Assembly: GCA_022841565.1 (NCBI GenBank)
Contig: JALHRH010000001.1
Span: 1 to 64,000 of the forward strand
Reading direction: 5' to 3'
Source of the DNA: Mycobacterium sp.
Lineage (GTDB): Bacteria > Actinomycetota > Actinomycetes > Mycobacteriales > Mycobacteriaceae
DNA: 64,000 nucleotides
A program made the position numbers and the translations under genes. Below, in pieces: positions 1-8,967 of this stretch. The stretch's first letter is position 1. Every line of letters begins with the position of its first letter. The notes below the pieces were generated by a model. It was not told the DNA's origin, made no database searches, and worked only from the letters and a program-made list of their open reading frames with translations.

Positions 1-1
1 G

Positions 2-694
2 TTCGCCGACAAGCACGCAGATAAAACCGCGCGGATCGTGCGCCAACTGGTGTGGCCCGGACGCACCACGGACGAGTGTCTGGCCTGCATGGAGCACGAG
101 GCCTTGATCAATGGGCCGTTGCGGAATCAGAACGTGCTGGGGTTGTGCCTCTATGACGCAACCCAGCTGCCGGACGACGTGCTGGCGGACGCCCGACGCA
201 CCCACCCGTTGTTATGGAAAGGGGGTTCGGCTCGCCGCAGCGGTGATTACGCGCCCCAAGAGGTCCTGGCGCGCTGCAACCGGCCGCTTCCGCACCAACC
301 GGCTGCGGTGACGTACACAGTGCGGCGCGGCGCGGATCTGCGTCCAGCGCGGTCGTTCGCTGCTGATTATGCCGGCTGGGTCGGACTGTCCGGGGACGGT
401 CTATACGACCTGCAGACCATCGCCACCGAGTTGGCCACCAATAGCCTGCAGCACGCCGGAGGCTCCTGTCGGCTGGCGTTCTGGCGACACAACGAGCATC
501 TAGTGTGCGAGGCCCGCGACGGCGGGCAACTGATCGATCCGTTTGTGGGACTCAAGCGCCCGAATGCCAGCGGCACCGCTAGTCGCGGTCTGTTCTTGGT
601 TAATGCGATGGCGGATTTGGTGCGCACGCACACCACCTCAAGTGGCACCACCATCCAGGCGTACCTGAGGTTGAACTCGTCGCAGGATTTCTGA
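2..694 (+). CDS. MEDS-domain / anti-sigma-factor-type histidine-kinase-like ATPase (C-terminal part, 5' truncated by window start)
   Basis: Frame is open from position 2; C-terminal RsbW-like ATPase motifs (LQTIATELATNSLQHA ... EARDGG ... GRGLFLVNAMADLV-like). Confidence 0.75.
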   Translation, partial: FADKHADKTARIVRQLVWPGRTTDECLACMEHEALINGPLRNQNVLGLCLYDATQLPDDVLADARRTHPLLWKGGSARRSGDYAPQEVLARCNRPLPHQPAAVTYTVRRGADLRPARSFAADYAGWVGLSGDGLYDLQTIATELATNSLQHAGGSCRLAFWRHNEHLVCEARDGGQLIDPFVGLKRPNASGTASRGLFLVNAMADLVRTHTTSSGTTIQAYLRLNSSQDF

Positions 695-729
695 TCCGGT
701 CGAGTTCAGCCGCTACACAGCACTGCGAC

Positions 730-879
730 TTAACTGGGTACTTCTGGCTGAATTGTTGCCGGCGGCGGTGCAACCGGAGGCTTCAGCAGGGTGCACCCGG
801 CCGACGTCGAAGCGAACGCGGCGATCAGCACGGCGCCGACGATCTTCGCCGTCCGCCTTTTCGTACCCATTGCGCTCAT
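730..879 (-). CDS. small lipoprotein (49 aa)
   Basis: Translated by hand: MSAMGTKRRTAKIVGAVLIAAFASTSAGCTLLKPPVAPPPATIQPEVPS; positively charged n-region, hydrophobic core, lipobox-like TSAGC. Below the ORF-track size cutoff. Confidence 0.6.
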   Translation of the reverse strand: MSAMGTKRRTAKIVGAVLIAAFASTSAGCTLLKPPVAPPPATIQPEVPS

Positions 880-1131
880 AGGTCGCGCCCTTCTCGAGGT
901 AGGGACATGCCTTACACAGCCTTTGCGGCGACCACCGCCAGTGCAGGTGTTACCTGCGTCACACTAGCGGGCGAATCCCGTTTCTGGAATACGCCAAGTG
1001 AGCCAGAGATCAGTTGTGTAGCAACTGATTACACGCCTGCGCTTCGGGCAACCGCGCAGCTCTGACAGCGCGGTGACCCGTGGTTGCTGCCGGGTTCCTC
1101 GAAACGTCGGTCTGCGGTCGGTGGCGCTTGA

Positions 1132-1275
1132 TCAGCCGCCCAATGTGTGGACCGCGCCCGGGAGCTCCGGGGTCGGCACAGGGACCGTCGATTGACTGCA
1201 GCCGGCGGCGAACACCGCGTACGCCGCAAGGATCAGAGCTCCAATTACCTGAACGGTCTTCCGGTTGGTGCGCAT
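1132..1275 (-). CDS. small lipoprotein (47 aa)
   Basis: Translated by hand: MRTNRKTVQVIGALILAAYAVFAAGCSQSTVPVPTPELPGAVHTLGG; lipobox FAAGC. Same architecture as the 730-879 ORF. Confidence 0.6.
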   Translation of the reverse strand: MRTNRKTVQVIGALILAAYAVFAAGCSQSTVPVPTPELPGAVHTLGG

Positions 1276-1562
1276 CGGGCTGGCCTTTCCTCGCCGTTCC
1301 TGGGCATGCTTGAACGAGTAATGCTAGTGATGCTATCGCTACCCAGCGACTAGCGAGTTCGTTTTTCGCCGATAGGCAAACATAGTGGAAACGACTATGC
1401 CGAATGAATGCACACCCCTTCTCGTGGTGACCGAACCGACTGCCCTCTGCAGCGTTTCCCGGCGGGTTCATTCGACGCTCTGGGGGTTTATGCGCAAAAA
1501 GACGTTGCGCCGCACCGACACGGCGTCTACCGTCTCCGATCGTGGGTTTTCCCTTACATGCC

Positions 1563-1630
1563 GTAGTAGCCAGCGCCCGCAGCGGGGTCTGATCCAGACC
1601 GACCCCCCGCTGTGGGTCGGACGCTACTAC
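1563..1630 (+). ncRNA. candidate structured leader / cis-regulatory RNA upstream of the LeuA-domain ORF
   Basis: Outer stem GTAGTAGC(1563-1570)/GCTACTAC(1623-1630); inner stem CAGCGGGG(1580-1587)/CCCCGCTG(1605-1612) capped by TCTG-atc-CAGA; alternative stem CCGACCC(1599-1605)/GGGTCGG(1614-1620). Ends 37 nt before the ATG at 1668. Confidence 0.45.
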
Positions 1631-1667
1631 CGTCGGTCGTTCCTTCGAGCCAGAGAAGACCGGCGCA

Positions 1668-2174
1668 ATGACCATCCTCAGCCAAGAAAAGCACCCTTGC
1701 GGCGCGTCCACTTCCGCCGACGCGTGGTTTCGCCACCATTTCGGTGTGGCACTGCCGCTCGGTCTGCGTGAACAGGCCGGGTCACTGTCGTGGGACGGGT
1801 TTGTCGCCCTGTACACCCATACTGCCGGTCCAGTGCGACTAGGCCACTGGTGCTGTGTTGACGCCGACCGCCCAGCCACCCGGATGGGTCCGCAGGCGCG
1901 CAGATTTCGCGCCGTGATCGCCGTCGGCGATCGGATCGGCGTGTCAACCGCGGCTGCTGGCGGAGCGGTCGCAGCGCTCACCGCGATGCTGCATGAGCGC
2001 GGGATTGGGTTGGAAACTTTGAAGTTTCACCAGATGTGCTCGGGAAACGACACGGTTACCTTGGTTTGCGGTACGAACGGCGCCCGCACCGAATGGGCGA
2101 TGGGGTGGGCTCAGGGGGCTACTGAGTCGGCGTTACGCGCGGTGATTGCCTGCGCCAACCGTTTGATCGCCTGA
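1668..2174 (+). CDS. stand-alone LeuA (2-isopropylmalate synthase) allosteric/dimerisation-domain-like protein
   Basis: C-terminal half resembles the LeuA regulatory domain pattern (FRAVIAVGDRIGVSTAAAGGAVAALTAML...GIGLETLKFHQ...ESALRAVIACANRL); no catalytic TIM-barrel domain present. Confidence 0.6.
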   Translation: MTILSQEKHPCGASTSADAWFRHHFGVALPLGLREQAGSLSWDGFVALYTHTAGPVRLGHWCCVDADRPATRMGPQARRFRAVIAVGDRIGVSTAAAGGAVAALTAMLHERGIGLETLKFHQMCSGNDTVTLVCGTNGARTEWAMGWAQGATESALRAVIACANRLIA

Positions 2175-2211
2175 TCATGCGCGCTGGTTCAGCTCACGTC
2201 ATCCGGTCCAA

Positions 2212-3702
2212 TCAGAGCGGACGCAACACGATGTGCATGCCGTCCATTGGCACCGGCATGCCGCTGTAGTCCCAGCGCGGTGTGTAGTCGGGCCGGGGCA
2301 GCTCCAACCGGTAGCGGCGCAGCAATCGGTGCAGGATCGTCTTGACTTCCAGCTGGCCGAACACCATTCCGATGCACTTGTGCGCACCACCGCCGAACGG
2401 GGTGAACGCATACCGGTGCCGCTTGTGCTCATTGCGCGGCTCGGTAAACCGCTCGGGATCGAATTTCATTGGTTCAGTCCAGATTTCGGGTAGACGATGA
2501 TTCATTCCCGGGAACGCCGTGACATTTGTGCCTTCGGGCAGGTAGTAGCCCAGCAGTTCGGTGTCCCGTACCGTTCGGCGCATCGCCCACTGGACTGGCG
2601 TCACCAATCGGATCGATTCGTTCATCACCAGGTCAAGGGATTCCAGCTTCTCCAGCGACTCGATGTGCAGCGGGCCATCGCCGAGGCGGTCCGATTCGTC
2701 GCGGCAGCGCTGCTGCCACTCCGGGTGTGCTGCCAAGTGATAGATCATCGTCGTGGCCGTCGACGTCGAAGTGTCGTGCGCGGCCATCATCAGGAAAATC
2801 ATGTGGTTGATGACGTCCTCGTCGGAGAATCGATTTCCGTCCTCGTCCTCGGTCTCGCACAACACGGTCAACAGGTCGTTGCCTTCTTTGCCTCGGCGTT
2901 CCTTGACCCGCTCGGCAAAGTAGTTCTCCAACAGCTCCCGTGCCTTGAGTCCGCGCCACCAGGTGAACGGCGGCACGCCGGTGCGGATCACCGCGTTTCC
3001 GGCCCGAGTCGTCGTGGTGAATGCTTTGTTCACTTTGGTAACCAGCTCGCGATCGGTGCCGGGTTCATGCCCCATGAACACCATCGACGCAATGTCGAGC
3101 GTCATCTCTTTCATCGCCGGATACAGCAGGAATCGCGGGTCGTTTGTCACCCAGTCATCGGAGATAACGTGCTGCACGACCTGGTCGATGTGCTCGAGGT
3201 AGCCGACCAGACGGGACCGGATGAACGCTTCCTGCATGATTCGCCGGTGAAACATGTGCTCTTCGAAGTCCAGCAGCATCAGGCCGCGGCGGAAGAACGG
3301 GCCGATGACCGGGACCCAGCCCTGCTGGGAGAAGTCCTTGTTGCGGTTGGAGTAAATGGCCTGGGCGGCGTCTGGTCCCAGCGCCGTGACGACCGGCAGG
3401 AAGGGCGAGTCCCCGAAAATGAGGGGGCCCTTGGTCTCGTACAGGAACATCAAGTAGTCGGGTCCGCCGCGCAACATCTCGATCATGTGCCCCAGGATCG
3501 GCAGGCCCGCGTCGCCCACTATCGGCTTGAGGCCACTGCCCGGCGGCGGGTCGGCAAGCCTCTTCTCCGGAAACTGGGTGTTACGCAGCCTGCGTTCCAC
3601 CAGGCCCATGCCGGGAAAGTTGTTGAAAGTCGGCGTAAATCGACGCCTGGCTTGATCAAGCAGATAGTCCGGGGTGCTGATGGTAGCCCTGCTAGCGGAC
3701 AT
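2212..3702 (-). CDS. cyp136: cytochrome P450 (CYP136-like)
   Basis: P450 motifs AAHDTSTST, ESIRL, FTPFGGGAHKCIGMVFGQLE; synteny with Rv3059. Start chosen at MSASRATISTPDY. Confidence 0.85.
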   Translation of the reverse strand: MSASRATISTPDYLLDQARRRFTPTFNNFPGMGLVERRLRNTQFPEKRLADPPPGSGLKPIVGDAGLPILGHMIEMLRGGPDYLMFLYETKGPLIFGDSPFLPVVTALGPDAAQAIYSNRNKDFSQQGWVPVIGPFFRRGLMLLDFEEHMFHRRIMQEAFIRSRLVGYLEHIDQVVQHVISDDWVTNDPRFLLYPAMKEMTLDIASMVFMGHEPGTDRELVTKVNKAFTTTTRAGNAVIRTGVPPFTWWRGLKARELLENYFAERVKERRGKEGNDLLTVLCETEDEDGNRFSDEDVINHMIFLMMAAHDTSTSTATTMIYHLAAHPEWQQRCRDESDRLGDGPLHIESLEKLESLDLVMNESIRLVTPVQWAMRRTVRDTELLGYYLPEGTNVTAFPGMNHRLPEIWTEPMKFDPERFTEPRNEHKRHRYAFTPFGGGAHKCIGMVFGQLEVKTILHRLLRRYRLELPRPDYTPRWDYSGMPVPMDGMHIVLRPL

Positions 3703-3758
3703 GACGCGCGCTCCTAAACCGGTTGTGGTAACCGTCACAGTCCCCAATATCTCGAACC

Positions 3759-3778
3759 AACTTGACGGCTGTCAAGTT
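3759..3778. promoter_or_regulatory. candidate TetR operator
   Basis: Perfect inverted repeat AACTTGAC-ggct-GTCAAGTT between divergent P450 and TetR genes. Confidence 0.55.
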
Positions 3779-3821
3779 TTCTTTTGGATTGTTCTGGTGC
3801 AAGGTCAGAGTGTGATCGCGA

Positions 3822-4469
3822 GTGAGTAGCCAGGCCGCTGACGAGGGGCAAGGGGCGCCGGCATCACGCCGTCGCGGGGACAAGCATCGGCAAGCGATCA
3901 TGCAGGCGGTCCGCGAGCTCCTGCAGGAGCAGCCGTTCGCGGAGCTCTCGGTCAGCGCGATCAGCCTGCGTGCGGGAGTGGCGCGCTCGGGCTTCTACTT
4001 CTATTTCGACTCGAAATACGCGGTGCTCGCGCAGATCCTGGCCGAGGCCGCCGAAGAGCTCGAGGAGCTGACACAGTACTTCGCCCCGCGGCAGCCGGGT
4101 GAGTCCCCGGAGCAGTTCGCCAAACGGATGGTCGGCAGCGCCGCGACGGTGTACGCCGATAACGACCCGGTGATGAACGCCTGTAATGCGGCCCGCCATA
4201 CCGATATCGAGATCCGAGAGATTCTCGATCGGCAATTCGAGGTGGTGTTCCGTCAGATCGTCAGCGTGGTGGATGCCGAGATGAAGGCCGGGACTGCCCG
4301 GCCGATCAGCGACGACCTCCCAACGCTGATTCGCACGCTGACGGGGGCCACCGCGCTGACGTTGACGGGCGACCCGTTGCTGGTCGGGCGCGAGGGTGAC
4401 CTCGAGCGCCGGGTAGGGGTGCTCGAGCAGATGTGGCTCAACGCGCTGTGGGGCGGCCCGGCGCGCTAG
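3822..4469 (+). CDS. TetR family transcriptional regulator
   Basis: N-terminal HTH (FAELSVSAISLRAGVARSGFYFYFDSKYAVLAQIL). Confidence 0.85.
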   Translation: MSSQAADEGQGAPASRRRGDKHRQAIMQAVRELLQEQPFAELSVSAISLRAGVARSGFYFYFDSKYAVLAQILAEAAEELEELTQYFAPRQPGESPEQFAKRMVGSAATVYADNDPVMNACNAARHTDIEIREILDRQFEVVFRQIVSVVDAEMKAGTARPISDDLPTLIRTLTGATALTLTGDPLLVGREGDLERRVGVLEQMWLNALWGGPAR

Positions 4470-4497
4470 GCCCGGTACCGCCGGTATCGTTCCGGCC

Positions 4498-5376
4498 ATG
4501 GTGCAGAGCGGCTCCACGGAGTACTTCGCGGGCAAGCGGTGTTTCGTGACCGGCGCGGCGAGTGGCATCGGCCGCGCCACCGCGCTTCGGCTGGCGGCAC
4601 ATGGCGCCGAACTGTATCTGACCGACCGCGACGCCGACGGCCTGGCCCGAACCGTGGCCGACGCCCGGGCGCTCGGCGCGCAGGTGCCCGCGCACCGCGT
4701 GCTCGACATCTCGAAGTACGACGACGTGGCCGCGTTCGCGGCCGACATCCATGCCGGGCATTCCAGCATGGACGTGGTGCTGAACATCGCGGGCGTGTCG
4801 GCTTGGGGGACAGTCGACCGGTTGAGCCACCAGCAGTGGGAAAAGACGATTTCGATCAATCTGATGGGCCCGATCCATGTGATCGAGTCCTTCGTCCCGC
4901 AGATGATCGCGGCTCGCGGGGGCGGACATCTGGTCAACGTGTCCTCCGCAGCCGGAATCGTCGCTTTGCCTTGGCATGCCGCCTACAGCGCCAGTAAGTA
5001 CGGATTGCGCGGACTGTCCGAGGTGCTGCGTTTCGACCTGGCCCGGCACCGCATCGCGGTATCGGTGGTGGTGCCCGGCGCCGTAAAGACGCCGTTGGTC
5101 AACACCGTCGAAATCGCCGGTGTGGACCGGGAAGACCCGCACGTGGTTCGCTGGGTGGACCGCTTCAGCGGCCATGCCGTCTCACCGGAACGGGCCGCCG
5201 AGAAGATCCTGGCCGGGGTCGCAAAGAAGCGCTACCTGATCTACACCTCGCAGGACATCAGGGCGCTCTATGCGTTCAAGCGGCTGGCGTGGTGGCCGTA
5301 CAGTGTGGCGATGCGCCAGGTCAACGCGATCTTCACGCGCGCGCTTCGGCCCGCGCCCCCGCGATTGGAGCGTTAG
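4498..5376 (+). CDS. short-chain dehydrogenase/reductase
   Basis: TGAASGIG, NIAGVS, YSASKYGL motifs; Rv3057c-like position. Confidence 0.9.
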   Translation: MVQSGSTEYFAGKRCFVTGAASGIGRATALRLAAHGAELYLTDRDADGLARTVADARALGAQVPAHRVLDISKYDDVAAFAADIHAGHSSMDVVLNIAGVSAWGTVDRLSHQQWEKTISINLMGPIHVIESFVPQMIAARGGGHLVNVSSAAGIVALPWHAAYSASKYGLRGLSEVLRFDLARHRIAVSVVVPGAVKTPLVNTVEIAGVDREDPHVVRWVDRFSGHAVSPERAAEKILAGVAKKRYLIYTSQDIRALYAFKRLAWWPYSVAMRQVNAIFTRALRPAPPRLER

Positions 5377-6422
5377 GACGGCATTTCGAGTTCGAGGCGT
5401 ACCCCGAGCAGGCGGACGGGGCGGTCGAGCTCGAAGAGGTCAAGGATGCGCACGGCGGCCGCAGTGATGACCTCGGACTCGACGGTCGGAGTGTCCAGTT
5501 TGCGGATCTTGGTGCGAGTGTGGAAGGTCGCGGTGCGGACAGTGACCGCGACCCGTGTGACGATCCGCGCCTCGGGGAGCATGCGCACCACGTCATCGAG
5601 CGCCCGCTCGGCCAATTCGCTAATCGCCGCCGTCATTTCAGCGCGTTCGGTGAGGTCGCGCGGGAACGTGACGACATGACTGCGAGAACGCGGTACCCAC
5701 GGCTGGGCGCTGACGTCGGTGTCGCCGCCCCCTTTCGCGAGCAGCAGCAACCATAGGCCCGTGCGTGGGCCGAACCTCGATGTCAACAGCTCGCCATCGG
5801 TGCGGGCCAGTTGTCCCACCGTGGTGATATCAAGGGCAGCAAGCTTTTTCGACGTCTTCGGGCCGATGCCCCAGAGTGCATCGACGGGCCGGTCGGCCAT
5901 CAGCGTCGTCCAGTTGGCATCAGTGAGCTGGAACACCCCGGCCGGTTTCGCGAAGCCGGTGGCCACCTTGGCGCGTTGCTTGTTGTCGCTGATGCCTACC
6001 GAACAGGACAGTCCGGTCTCGGTTGCGACGACGGCGCGGATGTTTTCGGCGACCTCGATCGGGTCGGCCGGCACACCGATGTAAGCCTCGTCCCAACCCC
6101 ATACTTCGACGGGATGCCCGAGGTCGCGCAACAGTCCCATCACCTGTTCGGAGGCCTCGTCGTAGGCGGCGGGATCGGAAGCAAGGAAGGTGGCGTCCGG
6201 GCATCGGCGAGCCGCCGCGCGCAACGGCATGCCAGCGTGCACGCCGAACTTGCGCGCCTCGTAGGAAGCGCACGTGACAACCTTGCGCGGTTCGGTCGGG
6301 TCGCCGCTGCCGCCGACGATGACCGGTAGCCCGACCAATTCGGGATGGCGACGCAATTCCACGGAGGCGAGGAACTGGTCGAGGTCGACGTGCAATACCC
6401 AGCGCCGGGGCTGCTCAGGCAT
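5373..6422 (-). CDS. dinB2: Y-family DNA polymerase IV (DinB2/DinP-like)
   Basis: HVDLDQFLASVE, GWDEAYIGV, LSCSVGISDNKQRAKVATGFAKP motifs; Rv3056-like position. Confidence 0.9.
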   Translation of the reverse strand: MPEQPRRWVLHVDLDQFLASVELRRHPELVGLPVIVGGSGDPTEPRKVVTCASYEARKFGVHAGMPLRAAARRCPDATFLASDPAAYDEASEQVMGLLRDLGHPVEVWGWDEAYIGVPADPIEVAENIRAVVATETGLSCSVGISDNKQRAKVATGFAKPAGVFQLTDANWTTLMADRPVDALWGIGPKTSKKLAALDITTVGQLARTDGELLTSRFGPRTGLWLLLLAKGGGDTDVSAQPWVPRSRSHVVTFPRDLTERAEMTAAISELAERALDDVVRMLPEARIVTRVAVTVRTATFHTRTKIRKLDTPTVESEVITAAAVRILDLFELDRPVRLLGVRLELEMPS

Positions 6423-6431
6423 CCTGGCGGG

Positions 6432-7058
6432 TCATCTTCCGCACAGCTTGCGGGCCAGGCTGGCCCACGCGTCGCCCAGTGACTCCTGGGTCTGGCCGCC
6501 CTCGGTGAGTTGGTGCTCGACATAATCGACGTCAAGCAGGGCCAACAGCGCATCGGTCTGGATATTCAAGTCGCCGGTGGTCCGCGCGGCCTGCAACAGC
6601 ACCCGAACGTGGGTGCGCTGCACGGCGGCGGCCCCCACCTGCCGCGCGTGCGGGCCGCGACCGGCCGCGGACAGCAACTCCCGGTGGGTGTGCACGAAGC
6701 AAATGCGTTCCCGGCCGAAGGCAATAAGCCTCTCCAACGGGGCAGCATCCGGGCCCAGCGGTGGCGGGCCGAAAAGAAATGCTTGTTGGCTGGCCTTTTC
6801 GTCCTCGTCGAGCAGCACCGTCATCAGGCCTGATCGGCTGCCGAACCGGCGAAACAGGGTTCCCTTGCCGACGCCGGCAGCGGCGGCGATGTCGTCCATG
6901 GTGACCGCGTCGGCACCACGTCGCGCGACCAGCGCACGCGCCGCCCCCAAAAGCCGTGCGCGATTGCGCGCGGCGTCGCTTCGTTCCGGCAGCGGCTCTG
7001 TGATCAGGCCTTCGCGGGCAGATAGCCGCAATCCGCCCAACTCGTCGACACCGCCCAC
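6432..7058 (-). CDS. TetR family transcriptional regulator
   Basis: HTH AVTMDDIAAAAGVGKGTLFRRFGSRSGLM. Confidence 0.85.
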   Translation of the reverse strand: MGGVDELGGLRLSAREGLITEPLPERSDAARNRARLLGAARALVARRGADAVTMDDIAAAAGVGKGTLFRRFGSRSGLMTVLLDEDEKASQQAFLFGPPPLGPDAAPLERLIAFGRERICFVHTHRELLSAAGRGPHARQVGAAAVQRTHVRVLLQAARTTGDLNIQTDALLALLDVDYVEHQLTEGGQTQESLGDAWASLARKLCGR

Positions 7059-7088
7059 CTCTGCACTTTATCGCGGCGGGAATAAAGC

Positions 7089-7100
7089 GGACTGTAGTCC
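7089..7100. promoter_or_regulatory. candidate TetR operator
   Basis: Palindrome GGACT-gt-AGTCC between divergent TetR and FMN reductase genes. Confidence 0.4.
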
Positions 7101-7118
7101 ACTTAACTGATTGCAAAG

Positions 7119-7709
7119 ATGGAGTCCAACAGCTCGAAGGGAACGGACGTGACAGGAATCAAGATTTTGGCGTTAGTGGGCAGCCTGCGTGCGGGGTCGG
7201 TCAACCGGCAAATCGCCGAATTGGCGGCCGAGCTGGCCCCCGAAGGGGTCACGGTCACGGTGTTCGAAGGGCTGGGGAATGTTCCCTTCTACAACGAGGA
7301 CATCGACGATGCGATGAACAGCGGGCTCGACCAGGCGCCGGCTCAGGTGGTGGCGCTGCGCGCCGCGGCCGCCGATGCCGACGCCGCGCTGGTGGTGACC
7401 CCCGAATACAACGGGACCATTCCGGCCGTTCTGAAGAATGCGATCGACTGGCTGTCGCGTCCGTTCGGCAACGGCGCGTTGAAGGACAAGCCGCTGGCGG
7501 TGATAGGCGGCTCGATGGGCCAGTACGGCGGGGTATGGGCGCACGACGAGACCCGCAAGTCCTTCGGCATCGCCGGTGCGCGGGTGAGCGATGCGATCAG
7601 GCTTTCGGTGTCGTTCCGGATCTTGGGTGGTAGCGCTCCGTCTGAAAACGCGGAGTTGTCGGCGAACGTGCGGGACGTGGTCGGCAAGCTCGCCGCGGAG
7701 GTCGGTTGA
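7119..7709 (+). CDS. NADPH-dependent FMN reductase
   Basis: LVGSLRAGSVNRQ, VTPEYNGTIPAVLKNAIDWLSRP, GGSMGQYGG motifs. Confidence 0.9.
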   Translation: MESNSSKGTDVTGIKILALVGSLRAGSVNRQIAELAAELAPEGVTVTVFEGLGNVPFYNEDIDDAMNSGLDQAPAQVVALRAAAADADAALVVTPEYNGTIPAVLKNAIDWLSRPFGNGALKDKPLAVIGGSMGQYGGVWAHDETRKSFGIAGARVSDAIRLSVSFRILGGSAPSENAELSANVRDVVGKLAAEVG

Positions 7710-7924
7710 CCCGATTGCATCGAGTTGGCACGCGCCGGCATTCTTTGCTGGTAGGCGATCGACCGGCTGCGCGGACCGGGTTGTCGGTGGGCGCTGGTAT
7801 ACCTCTGTTTCATGCACGCTGTCATGTCCACACAGATGCATCGGCGCCGCGACGTTGTGATCTGCGACACGCCGAAGCGACACGCGCGACAGCGCTTACT
7901 ACCTGGGAATTTCAAAAATGTTAT

Positions 7925-7940
7925 TCAGAACATCTTGTAT
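7925..7940. promoter_or_regulatory. NrdR box 1 (nrdHIE promoter)
   Basis: tcagaacatcttgtat, 11/16 identical to the nrdF2-upstream box 1 and exactly 32 bp upstream of box 2. Confidence 0.45.
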
Positions 7941-7956
7941 CTCTTCGTGTTGTCAC

Positions 7957-7972
7957 CCCCTAGGTGTAGTGT
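7957..7972. promoter_or_regulatory. NrdR box 2 (nrdHIE promoter)
   Basis: cccctaggtgtagtgt, 13/16 identical to acactaggggtagtgt upstream of nrdF2. Confidence 0.6.
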
Positions 7973-8203
7973 TTTGAGGACCGGCAGATCCCAGGTTCGC
8001 CAAGTCCCGACTAGGTCCCACCGACCAAGCGGGGCGCGGTGAGCTTCCCGAATCGGAGTGCGCATCTCGAGCCAGGTCAGCTCGAAATCAGCGCCCGCAC
8101 GAGGGGAATCTGGGGCCTTGCCGGGGCGCTGAACATAGCGCGGAGGTACCAATCGAGCCGTTGCCCAGTCCCGTTAACTCCCCCGCAAAGGAGCGGTACG
8201 CCC

Positions 8204-8443
8204 ATGAGCATCACCGTCTACACCAAGCCCGCATGCGTGCAGTGCGTCGCCACCTATAAGGCGCTGGACAAACAGGGCATCGCCTACCAGAAAGTCGACA
8301 TCACCCTGGACCCGGAGGCGCGCGACTACGTGATGGCGCTCGGCTACCTGCAGGCGCCCGTCGTGGTGGCCAACAACGCCCACTGGTCCGGTTTCCGGCC
8401 CGACCGCATCAAGGCACTCGCCGAATCGGCGCTGAGCGCCTAA
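8204..8443 (+). CDS. nrdH: NrdH glutaredoxin-like redoxin
   Basis: MSITVYTKPACVQCVATYKALDKQGIAYQKVDI; CxxC site; first gene of nrdHIE. RBS-like aaaggag upstream of the ATG at 8204. Confidence 0.95.
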   Translation: MSITVYTKPACVQCVATYKALDKQGIAYQKVDITLDPEARDYVMALGYLQAPVVVANNAHWSGFRPDRIKALAESALSA

Positions 8444-8484
8444 TTCGGTACCCGATCTAGATCAGGAAGGGGTTGCGGTGCCTC

Positions 8485-8967
8485 ATGGACATCTCGGAGA
8501 TCGCGGTGTGCAACCTGGTCTATTTCTCGTCCGTGTCGGAGAACACCCACCGCTTCGTGCAGAAGCTGGGCGTTCCCGCCACGCGGATACCGCTGCACGG
8601 CCGTATCGAGGTTGACGCGCCGTACGTGTTGGTGCTGCCCACGTACGGAGGCGGCCGCGCTACTCCGAACAGCTCGAATATTGAGGATGGTGGCTACGTC
8701 CCCAAGCAGGTCATCGCTTTTTTGAACCACGAGCGCAACCGCTCGCTGATCCGCGGCGTCATTGCCGCCGGAAACAACAACTTCGGTACCGAATTCGCCT
8801 ACGCGGGCAATGTGGTCTCCCGCAAGTGCGGTGTTCCGTACCTCTACCGGTTCGAACTGATGGGCACCGAGGACGACGTGGCCGCCGTTCGCGTGGGCCT
8901 TGCTCAATTCTGGGCTCAATACTGGAAGGAACAGACGTGCCACCAACCGTCATTGCAGAGCCTGTAA
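8485..8967 (+). CDS. nrdI: ribonucleotide reductase flavodoxin NrdI
   Basis: [38 protein letters not shown] motifs. Confidence 0.95.
   Translation: MDISEIAVCNLVYFSSVSENTHRFVQKLGVPATRIPLHGRIEVDAPYVLVLPTYGGGRATPNSSNIEDGGYVPKQVIAFLNHERNRSLIRGVIAAGNNNFGTEFAYAGNVVSRKCGVPYLYRFELMGTEDDVAAVRVGLAQFWAQYWKEQTCHQPSLQSL

Noticed and set aside
1385-1771. 128-aa plus-strand ORF upstream of the LeuA-domain gene
   Set aside because: Runs through the structured leader and into the downstream gene in another frame; composition looks non-coding.
1010-1981. 323-aa minus-strand ORF
   Set aside because: Overlaps the better supported LeuA-domain ORF and the small lipoprotein in another frame; sequence has no coherent domain.
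2497-3717. 406-aa plus-strand ORF antisense to cyp136
   Set aside because: High-GC antisense open frame; the P450 on the other strand has all family motifs.
3864-5175. Minus-strand ORFs antisense to TetR and SDR
   Set aside because: Antisense artefacts; sense genes have clear motifs.
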